This document shows positions 25,173 through 35,889 of a stretch of 64,000 nt of DNA, piece by piece (the first letter of the stretch is position 1; the number at the start of each line of letters is the position of its first letter). The notes below the pieces were generated by a model that saw only the letters and a list, made by a program, of their open reading frames with translations, was not told where the DNA came from and did no database searches. The translations under genes and the position numbers were made by a program. The DNA is taken from positions 30,528,238-30,592,237 of the forward strand of contig CM069434.1 in NCBI GenBank assembly GCA_035610365.1, given 5' to 3'. Source of the stretch: Aquatica leii (Eukaryota > Arthropoda > Insecta > Coleoptera > Lampyridae).

Positions 25173-26816
25173 TTATACGGAATGACAATATTCAACATTA
25201 ATATGAGCATTAAAAGATCGACATAGTATTAGGGAATATGGAACGATCCTTCTGTTGTCTATATTAACCGTACGCCCTCGGACATTCAATGTAGCAATCT
25301 GCCCTCCGTTGTTGATATCGCGTCGTCGATAAACGGTCTGGGTTTCAGTCACGAAACTTCGTGGATATTTTTTTGTACATATCCCATTTTTTATGCACGA
25401 AGAAGTCAAATTATCTTGTCCACATGGTCCATGTACCATATTCTTTGTGACTATCTCAAATAATACTGGGTCTTCGTTTTTATTAGGTAGTTCGGCAACT
25501 ATTATTTCATCAATTTCATCTGGTTGTATATTTGAGTCCAGCCAAAGTAACATATGACAATGCGGCAATCCTCTTTTCTGCCACTCAACAGTAAGCATAT
25601 AACATTTAACCGGCCCAAAAATCGCGTCTTTTGTTAATATTTTTATCATTTTCTTCATTTTTAAGTGAAACACTCGAGCTATGGTGTCATGCCGGTCAAA
25701 AGACCGCTGACCGGAAAAAAGTTCCTGTTTTATTTCTTGCCAATTTGGATTACAGGTGAAAGTTACGAAAAGATCTGGCCTTCCATAATTGCGCACGTAT
25801 GTCATTGCATCTTGTGTCTTTTCGTGGAGATACCTTGGAGACCCAGTAAATGATGACGGCAAGATGACATGCTGTCCGATATTAGCTGCAATTACGCTTG
25901 CGTCTTGGTTTAAAGCATCCCTTAAATAAATATAGTCATCCGCTCTAAGCTTTTGTTGGTTTCGGGAAATAAAATTTAACCTTTCGGAAATCATCTTCGC
26001 CATCATATCCACACAATATTGATTAAACAAATCTTTGTAATAATGGAGTGCATTAAAACAGTTGGCCTTAATCATTAAACGGTATGCATAATATTGCATA
26101 CATGACACAGTCTTATTTATTGAGGAATGCTGCTGAGGAATAGTTAAATAATATTCATCGTCTCCTGATGCAAACATCAACGGATATTGTAGCGGATCAT
26201 ATGCACGATGTAATTCCGACACTCGTTTTAGTTGTCCGTCTCTACCGTGCAGTACTATATCCCTGGGCCCTTTGTCTTCATAGACCAAGAGAACGGCCAC
26301 TTCATTTATTGAAGGGGCGTTATATCTTCCTCTGTGTTCTGTCTGGGGTGTGCGATCAGAGTAAATAATCAATTTCAAACTCTCGGGTGTATTGAGTTCA
26401 ATACTATGTTTAAATTTTCGTATGTAAACATTGTGGCTATTCAACATGGTCTGCAATTCGTTTATCAAATCTAGTTTTAGCATGGGGGCCATGTTTGATC
26501 GCAATGATAGTTGATCAACATCGGAAATAAATTATATCTGCAAAAATTGGGGACTTTGTCCTGATGGCGGTAAAAGGCTACCTATGAGATGATAAAGTTG
26601 TCCTTCCACCTTAAAGGTAGGCATAAAATGTCCCTCCCTAATTTCTTTTGCTCCAAAGGAAGTCATTTGAGAAAGGCTATTGTATCTACGTACGTTATTC
26701 AGAAAATGCGCGGATAGTGTATGATTATTTGTCAAAAGATTTTTAATTGGTTCTGGTGGCTCATCAATGTTAGGAAAAACAACTTTTCCAGATGCACAGC
26801 ACATACCTTTCACTTC
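25083..26816 (-). pseudogene. Helitron Rep (HUH endonuclease) region
   Basis: The piece 26813-26532 carries CCASGKVVFP and a run ending YHLIGSLLPPSG. TAA at 26532-26534 then interrupts a QI-x-FISD segment. From 26504 the Rep domain follows: DLFVTFTCNPNWQEI (motif 1) and KRGLPHCHMLLWL (HUH motif, here His-Cys-His). The frame then meets TAA at 25173-25175 in the middle of the tyrosine motif region, before AIKYICKYINKGSDQA. Both nonsense codons lie in otherwise continuous frame. Rep makes the nick and covalent 5' phosphotyrosine link. All motif residues except the interrupted positions are present. Confidence 0.85.
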
Positions 26817-26819
26817 CTA

Positions 26820-27292
26820 AGCCCATTTTTTAGCGAAACATATAGGACAAATCTTATTCATTGCTCCGATTTGGATGCTGTTTTGATGAGCATATTCAAT
26901 TTGAGGATTGTAACTAAATGCCGACCTATTACTATGAGCTAAAATTCTATTGCGCGTCCTAGCTGTTAACGACCGTTGTCTATCTCGCTGTGTCAGGAGC
27001 CGCTGCGAGCGTTCAGTGCTAGATTCCCGTGCACGCGTTCGCGAGTTCCTAGCTCTATTTCCTTCAAGTCGCTGCGAGCGCTCGGAACTTGACTGTCGTT
27101 CGTATAACCGCGACGATCTTGCATTTTGTTCTGCAAGACGAACTGAACGTTTGACGCTAGATTCTCTGGCTCGCGATTGGGACGCGTACACTCTCATACT
27201 TTCCAGGCGATCTGCATTTTCAGAAGAAGAACTTTTGCTAATCTCGCTTGGGAACTATTCTTAGATAGCTGCGACCTTCTTCTTCTAGGCAT
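26820..27292 (-). pseudogene. Helitron protein N-terminal region: Arg/Ser-rich repeats and zinc-binding start
   Basis: Starts MPRRRRSQLSKNSSQAR at 27292, then shifts frame near 27230-27245 into SSSSENADRLESMRVY. It continues through Arg/Ser-rich heptad-like repeats with RARESS and RSQRL, then NKICPICFAKKWA. Such basic N-termini followed by a C-x2-C element are usual for insect Helitron proteins. A TAG at 26817-26819 ends this piece; the very next codons continue the same domain (EVKGMCC), so it is a point nonsense mutation. The plus-strand frame over the same bases is a shadow. Confidence 0.75.
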
Positions 27293-27372
27293 ATTGCTAT
27301 AAAGGATATTTATTTTAAATCAGAGAAATTAAGAATTAAGAATAAACTAATAACTAAGAATAAACTAATAAT

Positions 27373-27396
27373 CTACACTAATATTATAAAGAGGAA
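27373..27396 (+). mobile_element. Helitron-type 5' terminal motif in opposite orientation
   Basis: TCTACACTAATATTATAAAG followed by AGG resembles the 5' end of many arthropod Helitrons, starting TC and containing ACTAATATTATAAA. It points away from the minus-strand Helitron and lies only about 80 bp upstream of that element's start codon. It could be the 5' end of a second, head-to-head Helitron whose 3' end was not found, or an inverted terminus. Resemblance is from memory. Confidence 0.35.
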
Positions 27397-27399
27397 TAA

Positions 27400-27840
27400 A
27401 AAAGAAATTATTCAAGTTCAAAGAGATAGTTCGCTTGCGTCCACTGCGTAATGAGCCGACCGCGCGAATGAGCCGCGTGGCTACCTAGTTCATAATGGTG
27501 CACCCCTTTCTCCCGCACTTCCCCTCTCTCGTCGAGTTAGTTACTTCTCAAAATAATGTGCATTCAAATTTTTTTTTATTTTATAATATGGCAACGTAGC
27601 AGTGTCCAATGCGCCACCTTTAATCTGCCGTTTAAAAGTGTTGATTACATAATTAAATTGCGTTTAAAAAAAAGCAATCATACATCCATACAATGCATTC
27701 TTATTGCATTAGTTGACTATCTTTTCAAACAACGAATTCGGTCAGTTTCACCCAACAACGCGCTTTGGTGGGTATTCGTGTTGTTTACTTTAATATTTGT
27801 GCATGTAAAAATAGAAAACACGGTTGTTAAAAAATAGTTC
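27400..27840. other. GC-richer patch upstream of the Helitron coding start
   Basis: Between 27430 and 27540 the DNA is CpG-rich (repeated GAGCCG..CGCG) in contrast to the flanks. It may be the promoter or 5' untranslated part of the Helitron. The 93-codon plus frame at 27556-27837 has no domain and is probably chance. Confidence 0.35.
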
Positions 27841-28009
27841 TTGTTTTTATTAATTATACAAAAATAATAACGGGTTATAATTATTGTCCGAATCATTAAC
27901 CAAAGGTAAGTAACATGCAGTTTTATTTTGGTAAATTTTTGCGCGACTTTTTATTCTAAGTTGATGTTGTTAAATAGTATAAAAAAAATATTTTTTTAAA
28001 TATTTTAGA

Positions 28010-28900
28010 TGCCAAAATATATGCGCAAAATAAATTAAGCAAAGAAAATGCATTTATAGTTGTCGGAAACAGTGGTAAAATTAGAGATCTGAATCTACAA
28101 TGCGAAAAAAAAGATAGATTACAAACAACTTTATTACCACAACAAACAGGAAAAGAATGTAACTATCCGCTTTAAAAAAAAAACGAGAATATCTGCATTT
28201 TACGAAATAAAGGTAACTCAATTATTTGAAAATCTAAAAAGTACTACAAAAAATATTGCTTTAAAGATGATAAAAAAATAAAACGTAGATGAAACCGGCA
28301 TTGCTACTGTTTAAAAGTCTTGCAAACGCCTTAGCCCTAAGAGAGTAAAATCATGAAACAGCAAAAAATTCTGCCAGAACAAAAAATGATTGCCGTAATA
28401 TGTAATACGTTAAGTATTTATTTTTTCCAGAGTTTGCATAACGAGAACGTTGGAAAAAAACCACCTATCCCATGCAAAATATCGTAGCTCAAAATCCGGC
28501 TAGAGCAATAAAATATTGTTTTACCAGTAGTTTTAGCATTTTAAGGAAACTGTAAATCTGTACTAATTATTATAAATAATCACTCAAATCACATTTGTAT
28601 GGAAATTTATAAATTTTGTAAGCAACAATAGATTCAATTGCTAACTATTCCACCACATACATCCCATCGCTTACAGTTGTTGGATTTGACATTTTATGGT
28701 CTACTCAAAGCAGTTTTTAATCGACAGTGTGACAGCCATCTTTTACAATTTGAAAGAATTACACTTTATAGTTTAGCAGAGCTTTTGCTGAAAGTTTATG
28801 TTCAAGTTCTACTATGGATAAAGCACAATCTAGATTTTGAGTTTCAAAAAAATGATTTTCAGAACTGGAAAAATTTATAGACTTTTTTTCCGTTTAGTCA
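28010..28900 (+). pseudogene. pogo-like (DDE_1) transposase relic
   Basis: Plus-strand pieces read VDETGIATV-like (first catalytic Asp region) near 28288. NHSNHICMEIYKFC follows near 28580-28620 (second catalytic Asp region, normally DNHxSH). The intact 80-codon tail at 28638-28880 begins LTIPPHTSHRLQLLDLTFYG. The PPHTSH-x-LQ-LD-x-x-F(F/Y)GPLK pattern is the hallmark of pogo/Tigger-type transposases in insects. Stops and frameshifts lie between the pieces. The N-terminal CENP-B-like DNA-binding part is not readable apart from a basic segment near 28010-28180. Confidence 0.65.
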
Positions 28901-29780
28901 TCACATGCCAGCAGTAAGAATGCATAAAAGAAATTTAATAAATTGCTCTAAAATGCAGTCCACGTATTTTTTCAGATAGTTCTGGTTGCTCGTTTATCTA
29001 AAGTTTTGTTTGAAGAATTACACCACATCGCATTCAGTAAAATTCAAAATTTTAAATAAAAAATTAAAACAAAAAAAACTAAACAATAATATCAAACAAA
29101 AAACAATTTCTAATAATGTTAATTCAAGAATAAAATTCTAAAAGTAGCCTATGCAAGCTGATGTTTTAAACATATAACCATTAAGTACATTTAAGCAAAA
29201 ACTTAATTTTTTATTCCACGCAATAATTTTTTTATTAATTAATTTTTAGTTTAGTTTTAGTTAGTAGAAATTACAAATTAAACTAAACCTAATTTTATTT
29301 ATTATTGTGTTACCAAATTTTTTTATAGATCATAGTGTGCAAGGTATAAATTTGTTAACTTTTGTAACATAATTTTAACAAAAAGTTTATTTAGAGGAGA
29401 AAGAACAGTAATAAAAGAAACAAAAAAAGTTATTTAAGTTATAGATGTAACTGTTTAGTAATTTATAAAACGTAACTTTTTACATTACATTTACAATGGA
29501 AAAAAGTTGTATAGCGAATATACGCACACAGAAGCTTTACGTCAAACTACGTTAATTCAGCCACAAAAGTTAAACATAAAATATTACACGTAAAAAATGC
29601 AAAAAAATAAAAACAGAATTTTTACATGTAGTTTTTTTTTAACATTTTAAAATTCTATAATTATTAAAATTAAGTAAAAAAGCTTCTAGCGTTAAATCCA
29701 AAAAACTGCAATTGAATTTAAATACATAAAAATTGTTTTTATTATACAGTAGATTTTTTAAGAAAAAATATTAAGAATAT
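28901..29780. other. AT-rich intronic DNA, nothing recognised
   Basis: No frame or repeat worth naming before the donor of the receptor exon at 29781. Confidence 0.6.
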
Positions 29781-29786
29781 ACTTAC

Positions 29787-29892
29787 TGGGACGCCTCCAA
29801 CACCAATAACATAAAGAAGCTGATTCATAAAAAGCGCCGCCAAAAGATTCATCAATGTCGTTCCAGAAAGACTGCGAAGATCCGAAAATAAG
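29787..29892 (-). CDS. Exon of a family-B-like (methuselah-like) seven-transmembrane receptor, upstream exon
   Basis: This 106-bp minus-strand exon lies between a TTACAG acceptor (bases 29893-29898) and a GTAAGT donor (29781-29786). One base completes a codon split by the upstream intron, followed by 35 open codons ending exactly in phase 0. The peptide begins LFSDLRSLSGTTLMN and continues into a hydrophobic helix ending GVGGVP. A basic-loop motif of the form DLR-x-L-x-G before a long hydrophobic helix is the usual TM1-TM2 loop and TM2 of family-B receptors. The next exon in phase is 357-517, about 29.3 kb downstream on the same strand. The preceding exon (TM1 and ectodomain) was not found in the window. 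This is a compact GC-richer pocket in very AT-rich DNA. Confidence 0.7.
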
Positions 29893-29898
29893 CTGTAA

Positions 29899-32800
29899 CA
29901 AAAGCACTTGTTGAAATACATTTCTTATTCTTAATGTTTGTTTTTAAAATAACTGTTGAACTGTTATTATAACAAAGCAAGCTAACGGAATATTTTAATT
30001 ATAATCTTGCCGTTTCTCGTTCTAAATGTAATGCTGACATAAAATCAACAATGTCAATTTGAAAAATGTCAATAAAAAAATCTTGAACGTTTTTCTATAA
30101 TAATATAAACAATGTTAATATAGAACTATAATTTTAAGATATAAACGTTTAATTTAGATTATCTTCGTTTTAGAATACTATAAAGAATTAAATAATTTTT
30201 GTAAATACATTATTTATAGTTTCTAAAATATTAGTTTAATTAAATTATATTATTTTTGAAATTTTTTAGATAGATATTGAATTCTAACCGACATGCACAT
30301 TAAAACTGTAACTGAAACGCTTTTTCACAAATTTTCATCAATTTAAAATTTTTAGTTAGATTAAAACTGATCTTTATAAGTTGTAGGTTGAAAGTTGTAT
30401 CAATTTTAAAGTTCTTGTCATTTAAGAAAAAGTATTATTTATTTATTGTTTAGTTTTTTGCATTTAATAACGTATGTTATTTTTGTCGCCATAACTCAAT
30501 CTTATGCAGCGCTCAGCTTGCGGTTCTGCGCCGCATTAACGTTCATTATGATATGGTTCACTTGTTTAGTATTATATTGACGTTTACTGTTATTATTGTT
30601 TATTGTTATTGGAGTTAAGCTTTTAACATTATTTGCACTAAATGTTTAAATTTATTTTGCTTTCTCATTTTTAAGTTTTAAGTTCTTAAAAAAAAATGAG
30701 ACGTAATTTTATGGATTTATTTCAAATTTTATTAAAATACTCGTGTTAGCACTTAGTGCATCAGAACCATTTTAGTATCAATTAATTGCATACAGTTTTT
30801 ATGGTTATTAAAGCCTATATCTTCTTTTTTTAACGATATGAGTACTCGTTAAGGTTTGTAAAAATACATACCGATTCTGTTCGATTTTATGCTTAACAAG
30901 TAGTTTTTATTTATTTGCGCAAAAATCTCAGTATGGTATAATATTCTAGCACAACTCAAATAACACAAAATCGGTTTAGTTTAGAAATTTATTTTTGTTA
31001 CCTGTTTTTATTTATTTCAGGCATTGTATAAATAACAAGATGTCCGCTACAGTTACCAAGCTAAAATCTAAAACAAAAACTATTCAAAAATTTAAGAGTT
31101 TTAAAAATAACGTGGATTTGTTTTAAAATTGCGTATAAAAATTTTGTTTGGTAACTGTTTCAAATCTTAATTGAAGAAAAATAATATTTAAAAATTAATT
31201 CTACTAATTTAAATATTTGTAGTTCTTTTGTATACTTATTTGGTATTTTCTAAACTCTGATTTATATAAATTAACAGTGATTGACAGTTTTTTATTTCGG
31301 TTTTAGCATTTGGAAGCAATGTATCCATCCTTTTTGTGATTTATAAACTTTTTTTTCTTTTGATTAAAAATCTTTGATTACTTCAGTTAGTTTATTTTTT
31401 GCGCTTGGTTGATTTGTTGACTAAGTTTTAATTTTACTTTATAGTTTAGTTGTTTCTTGGGTATCTTTCTTGGAAGATTTTACGTCATAATTTTGAAAAT
31501 ACGGAAAAGATACCAAGCCGTTAATTAGATTAAACCTGGCTTAAGAAGGGCAGTTTTTATGTACGTAATACTTTAGAATATAATAGTTTTTTGCAGAATA
31601 ATGAGTTACGTTTAGAGAAAAATTAGTTTTTAATTGGAACTAATGATTGCAAACCTTGTTATTAAGTTTACCGTAGAATAATGTGTTTAGTTCAGTTTGT
31701 GTAAATTATACAATTTATTTTTGCGTTCGAAACAAAAAGTTCTTTTTCTGACGTATCTAGTACAGATCTGCAGCTACCTAAATTTTGGCGTTAAAAACTA
31801 CCAGAAACTCTGCCCACTGCAATAATGAGTATATTTTAAAGCATTTAGTACTGTTTGAAACACAGTTAAATTTGCAAATATTTGCGCACCAATTTTAGGT
31901 TTCAAAAGGTTTGACTTATCAAAAAATTAATTTGTGTATATGTAGGTAAAACCTAGAAATAACTAAATTATTACGTATTTTAATTTACTAGAGCAATAAA
32001 GGTTTAAGATGATTTTGTTTTAATTTTTTCCTAGATTTATGTCGATACTAATTTAAGAAATGGTAATAAGTACTTTCAGACTTTTATTGTAGAATTTTTA
32101 TTTAAAAAAAATGTAAAAATGTACTTAATGTTAGTTTGCGTTTAAAAACTTTTGCAATTTTATTTAATTATTTCTTTAAGTATTGATCTCAAATAATTTT
32201 TTGTGTGTTATCTTGTTTAAAATTTTTATCCATTAAGTTTGTTTAAAATATTTTATTACTGTCATTATTTTTTGTGTTTGTCTTATTAAATTAATTTAAC
32301 TTATAATTATGTTTTTTTTTGTTTTAATTTAATGTAATAAATGTTATGTTTTGTTTTCTGATTGTTGGCTTTTATTAACAATTTCTACTTTTTCCAAAAT
32401 ACATATTGTGTAACAATAAAGAATATATCTCTTGCTACTGGGTTTAGTTAAGTAGGTTTGTGTTACGACTTCATAGCAAATTTTTTATAACATTTTTTAC
32501 ACGTCACACGTGGTTGTAAGCTGTCCTTAGAGGCGGCTTAATAACCTTAAGTGGCTGTCGTAGAAAAAAATTCCATCTTCTAAATATAGTATAATAAATG
32601 CAATAGATACAATATAAATTAAGTTAAATAATTAATAACTTTATGTACAACATAAACTAAACAATGTTGGATTCGGTTTCAATTTTTCTCGTTTGTGGTC
32701 GCATTCTTGTTGGTTTCCGGAGTTAATCTACAAGTGCACTTTAATATATAATGGCGATACTTTACTACGTCAACGTGTAAATAACTTTGTTGATAATTTT

Positions 32801-33500
32801 GAGTTGTAAGCTAGGCAATTAGTGACAACAGTTGTAGGAGGTTACCAAGAAGTGATTGACGGTGAGTATAGATATAATGAGTTTACGAAAGTTGACTTTT
32901 GCTTTTCCTAGAATTTTAATTGCTTTAACGGAGAACGGTTAGCGATAACGGTGTTTTTGGAATTTGATAGTCGAATTCACAAGCTCCAACTTTTAATTGA
33001 ATCTTTAAAATCGGCGGAGAAATAGAATGACAAGACGTAATTACCGTAGTTTTGCAGGTGGTAAACTGCTTTGTCTTCTATCACTTCGTAGGACCAAATA
33101 TCCGGCTCAAAAGACCAAATCTAAAACACGGTACTGATTTGTACTTAATGGTTCCATACTTACCCAGGTAATCAATATTTGTACAATACCAGATTCTAGG
33201 GTAAGTGTCAGTGATCAAACAAGTTTTACGTTGAATAATATCTTTATTAAGAAAAAGTTGAGTATTTATACATTTTGCTTTGCTTATTAAACATATTTCA
33301 ATTACTATTGTATTTAACCTATTGTGAAATCCTGAGCTTATTGTGTAACATTAACCTATGCTGAATTGTGCATTCCTGCGTTGACATTGTTACGAAATAT
33401 TACCTACATAATTAACAATACAAACTTTCAAATTATGGTTTGTAAATTACTATTAAAACAAATAAATTATTTGTGCATGATTAAACAGTGCGTGTAACAA
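29899..33500. other. AT-rich DNA upstream of the receptor exon; one interspersed repeat copy and unassigned GC-richer pockets
   Basis: It presumably belongs to the next upstream receptor intron. A direct repeat shared with 48.4-49.0 and 63.6-63.8 kb lies near 31380-31800. Pockets at 30480-30560 and 32690-33200 are GC-richer but have stops in all frames and no convincing exon. TGTTACGACTTC at 32461 looks like an LTR start but has no matching end. Confidence 0.45.
31380..31800 (+). repeat. Interspersed repeat family, copy 1
   Basis: Shares a TTTAGTTCAGTTTGTG-like segment, a following TTTTTGCG-TTCG segment and CTACCTAAAT-TTGGC with 48760-49010. Shares the TTTAGTTCAGTTTGTG segment with 63650-63790. 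The order and spacing agree; no coding content. Confidence 0.4.
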
Positions 33501-33506
33501 CAGTAC

Positions 33507-34101
33507 TGCCCTCATGGTTGTTAAACAACCTGTACAGCTTTTTAATGCTACACTGAATTGGTTATACAAATTTTCGCAAAAAGTTTGTCAGATATGAACG
33601 CCTTTAGACAACTCTCGGTAGGTTATATTCTCTTCCAGCCAAATAATCACAAAAGTATAACTTACCAAATTGAACAAAATCTCTCACACATTAAGATAAA
33701 ACGGCGAATCATGAGATAAATAATTTTACAAACGGGTCGAGTTAAAATCGCAAAATAAAATTAGTTAGTAGGAATAGCTAGAATCGGTTAATAAGATTAG
33801 TTTGGTTTCAAGAAAAGTTTAGAAATAAAGGGATTTCGGATTCGAGCAGAAGTTGGATCAATGTGGGGACCGATTATATACCCATCGCGCGTTTACGACC
33901 AGCTGGTGGAGTAAGTTTGCAAATCTCAAAGTCTTTGCGCAATTTCTTAAATTACTAAATACTTTCGCATTACTCTCTTCTCTGTTTATTATCTAATTAT
34001 ATCTTGTTTTGCATATTATTGATCTCAATGTATTCATTCTTGAAGCGTGTGCTGATGTCAAATAAATACATTTTATAAATTTTAATAATGTTTACTCAAC
34101 A
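33507..34101 (+). mobile_element. LTR-like insertion (595 bp), possible solo LTR with GTAC duplication
   Basis: The block starts TGCCCTCATGG and ends TTTACTCAACA with GTAC on both sides (33503-33506 and 34102-34105); the repeat extends to CAACAGTACTG at both ends. It is GC-richer than the flanks, has a TATA-like TTATATACCC near 33868 and AATAAA near 34062. TG...CA ends and promoter/poly(A)-like signals in this order suit an LTR. No internal coding part is present. Confidence 0.5.
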
Positions 34102-34239
34102 GTACTGTTAGCAAACCCTACTACTACGTTCATGTCGGGCTTTCTGGTTGTAGTCGTAATAGACGCTTAAAAACTTGTCTTTTTGGCTAAGACAGTATAA
34201 TCTAAAAATAAAACCTGGACAACAAACTAAATTTTGTAA

Positions 34240-34460
34240 AAAAACTGGCTAATGTACTAAATGATATTAAAAAGCATCAGAATATAATTATAACATGTGA
34301 CTTAAATAAAAGAGTTAACAGTAATGAAAGTGTAGAAAAATACACAAAGAACATAATAACAGTAAAAGACTATTAGATCTATGTAGCCAATATGAACTAA
34401 AACTAAGTAAGATATTATACTGTTCTTTGATAGGAAGGGCACAACTAAAAATTTTTTTTA
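34240..34460 (+). pseudogene. LINE endonuclease fragment
   Basis: The plus frame reads NIIITCDLNKRVNSNESV and then, after a frameshift, RLLDLC-QYELKLS. In APE-type LINE endonucleases a GD-(F/L)-N-(A/K)-R-V segment followed by LLD(L/F)C is the metal-binding part. Only about 70 codons remain and it ends abruptly near 34450. It belongs to a different element than the fragment that follows. Confidence 0.45.
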
Positions 34461-34559
34461 TGGCAACGGTTTGTGCATTTCTTTAGGCCACTGAAATATA
34501 TGTGTAAGTATCAAATTACAAAAAACTTGTACTGCAGATGACTTTCAATTATTAAATTA

Positions 34560-35880
34560 AGAAAATATCAAAAACTTTAAATTAATTGATTTAATCAACA
34601 ATAAAATTTATGGCATTGCAACTTACGTAAAAAATAACATAAACAAATTTTGAATTTTGTCAAGTTAACATTTTTATTTTAGTAATAAAAATTTTAGACA
34701 TTAATGTATTGAATATATATAAACCACCAAATGCGGATTGAAATGATCGTGTAATTTATACATTTGAACATCCGACATATACATCGGTAATTTCAATAGT
34801 CAGCATTTTTTATGGAGCTACAATATCAGCAATTCTACTGGTGCAACATTATACGACCTTATCAACACAAATCATCTGCATTTAGTTTATAATGGAAAGG
34901 ATAAATCAATATTTCATTCGGTCTGATAGAACAAAGGCATCCGGATCTATGCATTGTTAATTCTGACATACAACACATACCTTTGAGAACGTCAAAAACT
35001 GTTCTAGAAACTTTTCCACACTCCCTACATAAGCCTGTCACAAGTTGAAAACAAAATTCAGCTAAATTTTGTAAGTCCTAAACCACGATAGAATCTAACC
35101 AAACAAAATAGCATTATCGCAAATACTGAACGACTGTGTCAGATGTCAGCATTTACAACGCATATTGAAAATAGTTTTCAAAGAACAAAAAATTAGCAGT
35201 TTTACTTAAGATACAGTTTAGAGAAAAGGTCTTTTATAGAAACTTTATCAGTTTGTTCTATGCTGAAGTTTCTTATTGTTTCTTATTTCAGGAGCACTGC
35301 GTTCAACGCAAACTACGTGGCTATCAGTATTGTGCAATATCACACTACCAACATTATGACGTCAACATTTTTTAAAGATAGAATACGAGAAAATTTTACA
35401 AGGTCAAACAAAGCCTATTAACAAAGACATGGACATTTTTTCAAAATTTAATAAAAATTTAAGATTAAAGTCTAGACGCCCATCATGGATCACAGCTGAA
35501 AAACTCTACACAACAAAATTCGAAATAAAACAATGGATCGAGTTTTGGAGAAAAGTTAAAATTACAAATAAACAAATTGTGGATAATCAACCAAAGTTAA
35601 AAGTTCAATCAAAAAGAAGCTTATGGACAACGTTAAATAGAATACAAACTAGCCAAGAAAAATGGAAATTTTTATTACATTGATATGGATATTTGAAATA
35701 TCCTAGCTGCAGTTGTGGAGCTCTAAAACAAACTATTATTATATAACGTCTATTAGCAACTTTTAACAGGACGTGATATCCAGAATCTTACCCTAAGACT
35801 ATTAGATTGACTCTCGACCACAGCAAATGGCTTAAATATCTAAGATTTCCAAACTATTTGATTTATTACTAAATTGTCAA
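34560..35880 (+). pseudogene. LINE relic: endonuclease and C-terminal Cys region, RT missing
   Basis: Endonuclease pieces are IYGIATYVKNNIN, then IGNFNSQHFLWSYN (DFNSxxxxWG-type metal site), LINTNHLHLVYNGKD and PDLCIVNSDIQHIPL in the next frame. A C-terminal piece at 35429-35683 has SLWTTLNRIQTSQEKWKF followed, past a stop, by SCSCGALKQTI. This corresponds to the W-x-x-LNR and C-x-C...QT(I/L)-H tail of Jockey/R1-type ORF2 proteins. The reverse transcriptase that should lie between is absent, so the copy has a large internal deletion. Confidence 0.6.
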
Positions 35881-35889
35881 TTTCGTCAA

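Larger units (their letters stand above)
22731..27292 (-). mobile_element. Nearly full-length autonomous-type Helitron, inactivated
   Basis: The minus-strand 3' end is CTAG at 22731-22734 followed by T, as expected for insertion between A and T. A 16-base hairpin region lies 12 bases inside it. Upstream is one long Rep-helicase coding region from ATG at 27290-27292 to a stop at 22845-22847. The region is readable end to end apart from four in-frame stops and three frameshifts. The true 5' end (TC) was not fixed and lies right of 27292. The rolling-circle transposase nicks DNA with its Rep tyrosines and unwinds it with the Pif1-like helicase. The element lies in the same orientation as the host receptor gene. 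Confidence 0.85.
518..29786 (-). other. Giant (about 29.3 kb) intron of the receptor gene, filled with transposon remains
   Basis: The interval between the two receptor exons starts with GTAAGT and ends with TTTCAG on the minus strand, and the flanking phases match (0/0). It contains BEL/Pao, Tc1/mariner, P-like, Helitron and pogo-like relics, a solo LTR and two TIR elements. The Helitron and the mariner relic lie in the same orientation as the host transcript, while the BEL, Tc1, P-like and pogo-like relics are antisense. The intron is inferred from splice signals and peptide continuity; no transcript was examined, so an unrecognised small exon inside it is possible. Confidence 0.6.

Noticed and set aside
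26950-27264. Cys/Arg-rich 104-codon plus-strand frame
   Set aside because: It lies antisense to the Arg/Ser-rich N-terminus of the Helitron protein, whose repeat codons leave the other strand open.
30480-30560. GC-richer pocket as a possible upstream receptor exon
   Set aside because: The minus-strand frames contain stops, and no matching donor/acceptor pair with receptor-like peptide was found.
32461-33500. Possible further LTR starting TGTTACGACTTC
   Set aside because: No matching CA end with a duplication of the flanking TTTG could be found.
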